Assembly (NCBI GenBank): GCA_947177345.1
Contig: CAMWUB010000121.1
Location: forward strand, 1 to 5,602
DNA from: an uncultured Ruminococcus sp.
Lineage (GTDB): Bacteria > Bacillota > Clostridia > Oscillospirales > Ruminococcaceae
Reading direction: 5' to 3'
Length of the DNA stretch: 5,602 nucleotides
Each line of letters opens with the position of its first letter. Position 1 is the stretch's first letter. The translations under genes were made by a program, and so were the position numbers. The notes below the pieces were generated by a model. That model made no database searches, was not told the DNA's origin, and saw nothing but the letters and a program-made list of their open reading frames with translations. This document shows positions 1 to 5,602 of the stretch, piece after piece.

Positions 1-80
1 TCTGTAGCCAGGGTATTGAGTGATGAGATTGTACTTAATGTAAGTACAGCAATCATTAATTTTGCTAAACGTTTTTTCAT
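1..80 (-). CDS. Secreted protein of unknown function, 5' end only (signal peptide)
   Basis: This is the beginning of a second minus-strand gene. It starts at an ATG (80..78) and stays open to the window edge, giving 26 complete codons. The visible residues form a textbook Sec signal peptide: a basic n-region (MKKRLAK), a hydrophobic core (LMIAVLTLSTISSL) and a small-residue c-region ending NTLAT, where cleavage after the Ala of TLA is plausible. The start is well supported because an AGGAGG lies 9 bases upstream. The gene begins 16 bases after the stop codon of the large metalloprotease gene, with no room for a terminator, so the two are very likely in one operon. No mature protein is visible, so its function cannot be assigned. 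The product should be exported like its neighbour. There is no lipobox cysteine in the visible part. Confidence 0.85.
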   Translation of the reverse strand, partial: MKKRLAKLMIAVLTLSTISSLNTLAT

Positions 81-89
81 AATATAATT

Positions 90-95
90 CCTCCT
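90..95 (-). promoter_or_regulatory. Ribosome binding site of the downstream secreted-protein gene
   Basis: A perfect AGGAGG on the minus strand ends 9 bases before the ATG at 80. It starts just one base after the TAA stop (99..97) of the protease gene. Ribosomes finishing the protease therefore sit on this site, which suits translational coupling or reinitiation. It also fixes the start codon of the partial gene. Confidence 0.85.
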
Positions 96-96
96 C

Positions 97-3000
97 TTAT
101 TTACCTAAAGTGATTGTGGGGAGTGTAGCCGGAACATCTTCAAACAGTGAGTCACTTACTAAACGCTGTCCTTCATTTGTTTCAGCCTTGTTTACTCTGT
201 AGAGTTCAACACGAACTTTATCAGGAAGGTCTGAGAGATATTCAGGTTCAATCCAGTAAATCCATGTACCGTTTGATACATTTGCGATATTGCCCTTTTC
301 TGGAACGTCTGCAAGGATTATCTGGTCTGCAACTGTGTTGTTTTCAGCGTCCTTACCGCCTACAATGTTACCATCTTTATCGTAAAGGATTACTACGTTG
401 TAAGCCGGATTACCCTTATATGAACCTGTGAATATTACAGAGCCACCAGGGATAACATCTGTATCCTTTGTGCCGTACTTGTAATCAGCATCGAGTTTAC
501 CGATAACAGTTACCTTTTCGCCCTCTGTTCTGCGGAAGTCAACATTATCACCTGTTGGACTGAGTACATCAAGTTCAGCGATTGAAATATTCTGATTCTG
601 CTGATTGAGAAGCACGAGTTTAACTGATGTTGTAGCATATGTGCTGATGTATTCATTGTCATCATTTGCAAAGTAAACAGTTTCACTTCCGTTGAATGTT
701 CCTTCAGCTGTAAGTTTCCATGTACCGTCAACGAGTACATAAACTTCATACTGACCTGCGGAATTACCTTCACCTGCTGTATATTTAAGACCTGTAGCTG
801 TAAGAGTCTGGTGGAAATCAATAACGATTTCAGCATTGTTGCTCTTAACAGTAGGATTGTAAATTGTATTAAGGTTTGTATCAATAGCCTGCTCTTCAGG
901 TTTGCTTTCAGTCTTGTCACATGGCATTTCTTCTGTAGCTTCGTGTACTTCCTTTGTTGCTTCAAGACCGCTGACACTTACAGTCCAGTTGGTTTTATCC
1001 ATACTGCCGTCGTGTTCAATCTTAATCATATCTGTAGTATATACTGCTGAACGGTTGAGATACTGGTCAATGAGAGTAACTTTATAGTATACAGCACGGT
1101 TGTTCATAGTAGCAACTGTATCTGTGAATGAATTGCTCTGTGCGAATCCTACAGGAGTTTCTTCAACTTCTCCGCCCTCGATAGTGCAACGGATTACTTC
1201 ATAACCGAGTATATCTGCTTCCGGAACGCCCTCTGTTGTGAATTTGAGGTCAACCTTGTTTGCATCTGCACCGATTTTTACAGAAACGTCTTTTATTGCT
1301 TCTACTGAAGATTCAGTACCAAGAACGCCACCGTCGCCGTTTAATGCATAAATTCTTGAATCATCGTTTGCATACTGAATAGCTCTTGTTTCTTTCGGGA
1401 ACTGTTCAGCATATTTCTTTGTTTCTGCGTTAGGTACTTTGCCCCAGCGTTCAAAGAATTCAAGTACATTCTTTTCTGCTGCTGCACAAGCCAGTCTCAT
1501 TAAGTTCTGGTCTGTATCGCCATTCACTGAAAGAGCCATAGCTTTTTCTTTGTCTGCACTCCGAGGAGCTTTTGAAGTATTTCTTGCATATGTGTCAACT
1601 CTTGCATAGAAGAGGTTTTTAAGCTGTTCGTTGTAATCTGAATATGTCTTGTAGTTAAGTCCTTTATCATATGCGAGGTGTAACTGCCAGTACATACCGA
1701 GCTGTGTAGCGATATTTGAACAGTCGCCCTTTGCACCTGAAGTTACTTTATTATAGATGTTCTCATACTGGAAACGCATTCCTTCATTTGTATCCTTTGC
1801 CTGAGCAAGCTGTGCGAAGTAGTTGTTTGTGATTTCTGCAACTGTATAAGCACCCTGATTGATGTTATGACCGATTTCATGAGCAATACCCCAGCCGAAG
1901 TAGCCACCGCTTATATATTTGCCTTCTTCAGTTGACTTAATCGGAACACCCTGCATAAGACCAGATGCTGAACCCCATTCAATACCGATGTGATTTCCTG
2001 AAGCGTACATGAATGCACCGGTAAACATCTGCTGATAACGGATATTGAGGTGACCCTTCGGAATCTGGTCAATCTGATTTGAAGCAGAAGCATTAAGACC
2101 CTTGTGCTGATAGAAGAGATACATCATTTCTTCCATAGCGTCCATTGAATTTACAAGTTTTTCAGCACGTTCTTCAACAGAACCTGTGCCAGTACCTGCA
2201 AGCATCTGTTTAGCAGGAAGTGAAATCATCATTGTGTCAAGCATTATATCAGAAGCTCCGAGAATACAATTCTGTTCATCATATGCTTTCTTTAATTTAT
2301 TATTTTTAGCATTTCCGTGAACTTCATTGTGAAGTTCTTCCATACCTGCAACGTATGTATCAAGCTTTGTAACATAGTCAATTGCTCTTGCCATACGTTC
2401 TTCTCTGTCGGTTACTTTGTAGAGGTCAAGCTTCGGAACTTGTGTAGCACCGTTTACACGTACAGAGTATTTATCACCGGAATTAGCATCACCTTCATAC
2501 TGAATATACATAGCACCGCCGTTTTCCTGACTTGCAAGAGAACCGTTAGTTAATGTAATATTGTTTGCACCAACTTTAAGGTTATATGTCTGTAAAATTA
2601 CATTGCCGTATTCAGCATGATACTGTACAACAACAAGTTTAACATTTGTATTTGCACCTGTTTTCTTGTTGTTACAACCTACATAAACGGTTGCTGACTG
2701 ACCCGTACCGATTGTAGCACCAAGTGGCTGCCAAGCATTCAGACCAGAGAATCCACGGCCGGTATCATTTGTTGTAATGGTATTGTATATTGGTACTGAC
2801 GGAGTAAGAGCCTTAGAATTAAGAATATCTTCAGCTGTCTTAAGTTCATTGAGTACCTCTTGTTTATTGAAGTTTTCTTCGCCGAATTCATCAGGAAGAT
2901 TTATTTTTTCACGGAGTTCATCAATAGTTTCCTGTGTAACATCATCTCTGAGAACTGTGTGCAGGTCATCAACATATAAATCAAATACTTCATCAATAAG

Positions 3001-5367
3001 TGAATCATATTCATAGAAGTATGTTTCTGCAACAGATATAGGAGCACCATAACGTGAAATACCAATCTGGAATTTAGTTGCTGTTACAGGATAAGGAAGT
3101 CTGAGCATATAATATGGTCTGCCTTGTGCGTCAACTTTTCTTGAGGTATAGTTTCTGTAATCCCATGCACCATTGAATTCATTGTGCTGTTTGCCTTCTT
3201 CGTCCCACCATAAGCAGTGTGTGAAGTCTATACCTGTTGTTGTAAGTATACCGATTGTATCAAACTTATAAGCCTTATCGAAAGTATAAGTAAGACCATT
3301 ACCTACACCAACGGAGTTCCAACCGCCGTCATTTGCACTTTCTACAAGGTAGTATGAAGATTTTACACCGTCAACAGTAGCCCATGCTGACTTAGTTCTG
3401 CTATTGCCTGTAGCATTATCTGTATCTTCATTATCTACTACACTGTCTACAAGTGTACCGCCGTATCTTTCAACGTTCGTAATGTGTGTTTTACCAGGTC
3501 TGCCTTTTGAGTCACGGTTAATGAGTTTGTATTTAGGCATATCAGCAAGGTTAAGACTTACTGGTTCTGCTAATACATGGGTTGATTCCGGACTGCTGCC
3601 GAGGTCATTGTGACCTACTACATAAATTTCGTATTCAGTACCAGCTGATAAGCCTTCGATATTATATGAGTTGCTATAGGTTGTTTTTGAAGTAAATGTT
3701 GTTTCATTCTGTTCTCTATAGAAAACAGTGTAGGATAAAGTATCAGGCATTTTATTCCATGATACAACAATTTTACCTTCACCGCCTTTGGCTTTTACCA
3801 TATCCGGTTTATCAGGACGTTTGGTTGACTGAGGTGTAACAACTATTTCATCACAGTAACCACTTGACCATGAACCATTTACAGACTGTACACTTACTTT
3901 ATATGTTACATAGTTTTCAACTTCTTTTTTATTAAAAGTTGAAATTGTCATAGAAGTACCATTAGTATTGATTATCTCTTCCTGACCGCCTTTTGAAATC
4001 TTTACCTGATAGCCTTTTACGTTTAAGCACGGGTCCCAGGTGATGCTGAACTGTTTGCTACCTGCTTTTGCCTTGAGATTCATAGGTCTGTCAAGCTCAG
4101 GTTCAGGAATACGGTCTTCCATACCGTTTACAAATTCAACTTTACTGATTTCAGCAAGATTACTGTTCTTCTGCATTGCCATAATTTTCAGAGAAACTTT
4201 CTTAACTGCAATCTGTCCGCCGAGGTGAAGATTAATATTACCGTTTGCATCAATATCAGCTGTTACATTGCTTTCTTCAAGGAGGAAGTCAATGTCTGCC
4301 ACTACAGGAACAGTTATTTCACGTTCAACACCGTTTTCAACAACAATAATAGTAAATTCAGCTTCTTCAACCGGATTTTCTTTACCTGATGCAATTGAAA
4401 TACCGTCGATTTCAGCAACACCTGCCTTGTCTTCACCTGTAAGGTCGAAACCGATTTCTACAGGAGTATCAGCTGAGATTTTACCACCGTCTGAAGGTGA
4501 AAGACTTACAGGCGCAGGCTGATCATCTGAATCAGAAGCAACACCTGCACTGGCTTTCATAAGGTCTGCTAAACTACCTTTCATAGCTGTTTCTTCAGGA
4601 ACAGAAGCCTCAACAGTTTCAGGTGATATAGCTGATTCAATAGTTGTTGCATTTATATCAAATTCTTCTCCAAAACTTTCTGAAAAGATTATAAAGTCCT
4701 GTAAATTAACTTCGCCGTCACGGTTAAGGTCAGCAGCAGGATATTCGTCTTTATTACTGGTTCCGTCAATAATATCTAAAAGAATTTTTTCATCTTCTTC
4801 ACCTATCTCATTATCACCATTAACGTCGCCTACCTTAAGAAGACCGGGGTGGCTTTTTTCTTCATCGTTATGTTTATATCCGCCGAGACCGGCTGTTACT
4901 TTTAAAGTATATATTTTATTGTCTATTACAACTTCGTTATTAATATATTGTGTAAAACCTGGTGCTTCTATTTTAAGCTGATAAGTATCACTTACAATAT
5001 CGTTAAATGTTAATGTATTAACTGAGTTATTCGCATCAAGTTTTACTTTTTCTACTATTTCACCTTTACCTTCTTTGCTTAATGTTGCAGTAAATTCAAC
5101 ATCTCCACCAAGTGCAATAGCTGTACTAATTTCAATATTAAGTTTTGCCGGAGCTTTAGGGTCTGTTATACTATTAGTTTCACCAGAACTTACTTGTGTT
5201 TTTTTAGTTGCAGGCATAACAACTTTTCTTATACCTGTAGATACCTTTACACTTGATGAAATTATAGCCTCTGCATTGAGTGCCTGAGGTAAACTGCATA
5301 CCATGGACATTGCCATTATAAATGCGGTTCTTCTTTTGAAACTGCGTCTGTTCGTTATATTTTTCAT
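97..5367 (-). CDS. Secreted dockerin-containing M60-like (enhancin/mucinase) zinc metalloprotease, multidomain
   Basis: The product is a 1756-residue exported peptidase, probably acting on mucin-type or other glycoproteins; the substrate is inferred from the M60-like family (for example SslE and BT4244). Start: the ATG at 5367 has AAGGA 9 bases upstream and opens a signal peptide. The in-frame ATG at 5373 is too close to that site, and a GTG at 5451 would add an unlikely hydrophilic leader. Domains: signal peptide 1-32 or 1-34 (basic n-region, c-region ALNAEA); Ig-like 74-165; dockerin 176-233; acidic linker 240-290; beta-sandwich about 290-415; FN3 about 425-513 (Trp444) and 516-603 (Trp537); discoidin-like about 606-790; helical linker 790-855; M60 N-terminal sandwich about 858-985; catalytic region about 990-1340; FN3-like about 1355-1452; discoidin-like about 1460-1606; unassigned beta-rich tail 1607-1756. 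Zinc site: HEIGH with His1163, Glu1164 and His1167, then Glu1178. Cys447 and Cys505 in the first FN3 could form a disulfide. There is no LPXTG, SLH or C-terminal membrane segment. The peptidase call is strong; accessory domain edges are approximate. Confidence 0.93.
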   Translation of the reverse strand: MKNITNRRSFKRRTAFIMAMSMVCSLPQALNAEAIISSSVKVSTGIRKVVMPATKKTQVSSGETNSITDPKAPAKLNIEISTAIALGGDVEFTATLSKEGKGEIVEKVKLDANNSVNTLTFNDIVSDTYQLKIEAPGFTQYINNEVVIDNKIYTLKVTAGLGGYKHNDEEKSHPGLLKVGDVNGDNEIGEEDEKILLDIIDGTSNKDEYPAADLNRDGEVNLQDFIIFSESFGEEFDINATTIESAISPETVEASVPEETAMKGSLADLMKASAGVASDSDDQPAPVSLSPSDGGKISADTPVEIGFDLTGEDKAGVAEIDGISIASGKENPVEEAEFTIIVVENGVEREITVPVVADIDFLLEESNVTADIDANGNINLHLGGQIAVKKVSLKIMAMQKNSNLAEISKVEFVNGMEDRIPEPELDRPMNLKAKAGSKQFSITWDPCLNVKGYQVKISKGGQEEIINTNGTSMTISTFNKKEVENYVTYKVSVQSVNGSWSSGYCDEIVVTPQSTKRPDKPDMVKAKGGEGKIVVSWNKMPDTLSYTVFYREQNETTFTSKTTYSNSYNIEGLSAGTEYEIYVVGHNDLGSSPESTHVLAEPVSLNLADMPKYKLINRDSKGRPGKTHITNVERYGGTLVDSVVDNEDTDNATGNSRTKSAWATVDGVKSSYYLVESANDGGWNSVGVGNGLTYTFDKAYKFDTIGILTTTGIDFTHCLWWDEEGKQHNEFNGAWDYRNYTSRKVDAQGRPYYMLRLPYPVTATKFQIGISRYGAPISVAETYFYEYDSLIDEVFDLYVDDLHTVLRDDVTQETIDELREKINLPDEFGEENFNKQEVLNELKTAEDILNSKALTPSVPIYNTITTNDTGRGFSGLNAWQPLGATIGTGQSATVYVGCNNKKTGANTNVKLVVVQYHAEYGNVILQTYNLKVGANNITLTNGSLASQENGGAMYIQYEGDANSGDKYSVRVNGATQVPKLDLYKVTDREERMARAIDYVTKLDTYVAGMEELHNEVHGNAKNNKLKKAYDEQNCILGASDIMLDTMMISLPAKQMLAGTGTGSVEERAEKLVNSMDAMEEMMYLFYQHKGLNASASNQIDQIPKGHLNIRYQQMFTGAFMYASGNHIGIEWGSASGLMQGVPIKSTEEGKYISGGYFGWGIAHEIGHNINQGAYTVAEITNNYFAQLAQAKDTNEGMRFQYENIYNKVTSGAKGDCSNIATQLGMYWQLHLAYDKGLNYKTYSDYNEQLKNLFYARVDTYARNTSKAPRSADKEKAMALSVNGDTDQNLMRLACAAAEKNVLEFFERWGKVPNAETKKYAEQFPKETRAIQYANDDSRIYALNGDGGVLGTESSVEAIKDVSVKIGADANKVDLKFTTEGVPEADILGYEVIRCTIEGGEVEETPVGFAQSNSFTDTVATMNNRAVYYKVTLIDQYLNRSAVYTTDMIKIEHDGSMDKTNWTVSVSGLEATKEVHEATEEMPCDKTESKPEEQAIDTNLNTIYNPTVKSNNAEIVIDFHQTLTATGLKYTAGEGNSAGQYEVYVLVDGTWKLTAEGTFNGSETVYFANDDNEYISTYATTSVKLVLLNQQNQNISIAELDVLSPTGDNVDFRRTEGEKVTVIGKLDADYKYGTKDTDVIPGGSVIFTGSYKGNPAYNVVILYDKDGNIVGGKDAENNTVADQIILADVPEKGNIANVSNGTWIYWIEPEYLSDLPDKVRVELYRVNKAETNEGQRLVSDSLFEDVPATLPTITLGK
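1333..2796 (-). other. M60-like peptidase domain within the large protein (residues about 858-1345)
   Basis: The first part (residues about 858-985) is a beta-rich module with the segment GFSGLNAWQPLG, as in the N-terminal sandwich of M60-like enzymes. The catalytic part contains GNHIGIEWGS (1124-1133), then GYFGWGIAHEIGH and AEITNNYFAQ. The motif HEIGHNINQGAYTVAE (positions 1881..1834) fits the family rule HExxH-x(8-28)-E: His1163 and His1167 are zinc ligands, Glu1164 is the general base, and Glu1178 is the third ligand after a 10-residue spacer. All catalytic residues are intact, so the enzyme is predicted to be active. The boundaries are judged by eye. Confidence 0.88.
4669..4842 (-). other. 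Dockerin (type I-like), residues 176-233 of the metalloprotease
   Basis: Two F-hand calcium-binding repeats are visible. Repeat 1 is DVNGDNEIGEEDEKILLDII, with Asp181, Asn183, Asp185, Gly189 and Asp192 at loop positions 1, 3, 5, 9 and 12. Repeat 2 is DLNRDGEVNLQDFIIF, with Asp213, Asn215, Asp217, Asn221 and Asp224. The spacing and the hydrophobic helix after each loop match dockerins, which dock to cohesin domains of scaffold proteins. Positions 10 and 11, which set cohesin choice in known dockerins, are Glu-Glu in repeat 1 and Leu-Gln in repeat 2. The module is near the N terminus, whereas most dockerins of secreted enzymes are C-terminal. Confidence 0.87.
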
Positions 5368-5374
5368 AATCATT

Positions 5375-5382
5375 CTTCCTTT
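5375..5382 (-). promoter_or_regulatory. Ribosome binding site of the metalloprotease gene
   Basis: The minus strand reads AAAGGAAG here. The AGGA core ends 9 bases before the ATG at 5367 but only 3 bases before the ATG at 5373. This favours the start at MKNITNRR over MIMKN. Confidence 0.75.
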
Positions 5383-5395
5383 CTGATACTGGCTT

Positions 5396-5413
5396 TTCTT
5401 ATTGGTATAAGAA
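5396..5413 (-). repeat. Small hairpin in the 5' leader, just upstream of the ribosome binding site
   Basis: On the minus strand TTCTTAT-ACCA-ATAAGAA forms a perfect 7-bp stem with a 4-base loop. It lies 28 bases before the start codon and does not cover the Shine-Dalgarno site. With only A-U pairs except one, it is weak and may be chance in AT-rich DNA. A role in mRNA stability is possible but unproven. Confidence 0.35.
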
Positions 5414-5541
5414 CTAAAACAGCTTTTAATATAAATCCAATTTTCAACCACCTGCTGTTGTAACTATTAAATCAGAACTCTTATATTTTATGTTCTTACC
5501 CTTAATAAGTTTGCCGTTTGGTTTTCGTAATTTATCTTATG

Positions 5542-5552
5542 ATTATATTATA
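5542..5552 (-). promoter_or_regulatory. Candidate -10 region (tandem, overlapping TATAAT) for the metalloprotease operon
   Basis: The minus strand reads TATAATATAAT, two perfect TATAAT hexamers sharing one base. No good TTGACA lies 16-18 bases upstream; the bases there are ATAGCC or a run of T, and a TTGAAA (5564..5559) is too close. There is no TG extension. If used, transcription would begin near 5535-5540 and leave a leader of about 170 bases, in which I recognise no known riboswitch. The poor -35 and the overlapping inverted repeat suggest either a regulated promoter or a chance AT-rich match. Confidence 0.45.
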
Positions 5553-5558
5553 GCTGAT

Positions 5559-5587
5559 TTTCAAAAAAAGGCTATAGTTTTTTGAAA
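5559..5587. repeat. 29-base perfect inverted repeat (10-bp arms) upstream of the candidate -10
   Basis: TTTCAAAAAA (5559-5568) and TTTTTTGAAA (5578-5587) are exact reverse complements around a 9-base centre (5569-5577). The element occupies the place where the -35 of the protease promoter would lie. It could be an operator. It could also be the A-tract/T-tract stem of a weak bidirectional terminator for genes beyond the window edge. Confidence 0.5.
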
Positions 5588-5602
5588 CGTCCGCTGTTTT
5601 CT

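Noticed and set aside
97..120. C-terminal LPTIT resembling a sortase LPXTG motif
   Set aside because: The fourth and fifth residues do not fit, and no hydrophobic segment or basic tail follows; the protein ends three residues later.
147..431. Plus-strand open reading frames inside the protease gene, the longest of 94 codons, and minus-strand frames in other registers
   Set aside because: They are fully contained in the coding frame of the protease, have low-complexity Ser/Leu/Cys-rich translations typical of antisense shadows, and show no recognisable domains.
5289..5306. Cysteine in the signal peptide (MVCS) as a possible lipobox
   Set aside because: The residue before the Cys is Val rather than Gly, Ala or Ser, and a better signal peptidase I site (ALNAEA) follows.
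5368..5451. GTG start at 5451 that would lengthen the protease by 28 residues
   Set aside because: The extra N-terminal stretch is polar and would bury the signal peptide, and the GTG lacks a properly spaced Shine-Dalgarno site. The ATG at 5367 has both a ribosome binding site and an immediate signal peptide.
5455..5541. Possible c-di-GMP riboswitch in the leader, suggested by GGCAAAC
   Set aside because: The other conserved blocks, such as GACGCAAAGCC and the tetraloop/receptor pair, are absent, so only a short chance match remains.

Overview
The window is almost entirely one very large gene on the minus strand. It encodes a secreted, multidomain zinc metalloprotease of the M60-like (enhancin/mucinase) family, about 1756 residues long, and it carries a two-repeat dockerin near its N terminus. 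The base composition is AT-rich, the Shine-Dalgarno sites are strong, and a type I-like dockerin is combined with fibronectin III and discoidin-like modules. This suggests an anaerobic Firmicute of the Clostridia, most plausibly a gut or rumen Ruminococcus or relative. The genus is an inference, not a reading.

Layout along the minus strand (right to left). Positions 5602-5368 hold an AT-rich upstream region: a 29-base inverted repeat, a tandem -10-like element, a leader of about 170 bases, a small hairpin and a ribosome binding site. Positions 5367-97 hold the protease gene. Its order is signal peptide, Ig-like module, dockerin, acidic linker, beta-sandwich, two FN3 domains, discoidin-like domain, helical linker, M60 N-terminal beta-sandwich, M60 catalytic domain with HEIGH plus a downstream Glu, FN3-like domain, discoidin-like domain, and an unassigned C-terminal beta-rich domain. 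A 16-base gap containing a perfect AGGAGG follows. Positions 80-1 hold the start of a second secreted protein, cut off by the window edge within or just after its signal peptide.

The two genes are probably cotranscribed and possibly translationally coupled. The likely picture is an exported glycoprotein-directed protease. Its accessory modules would bind carbohydrate or glycoprotein, and its dockerin would plug it into a cohesin-bearing scaffold on the cell surface, since no sortase, lipobox or membrane anchor is visible. The downstream gene may encode a functional partner, but too little of it is present to say. No RNA genes, mobile elements or CRISPR arrays were seen.
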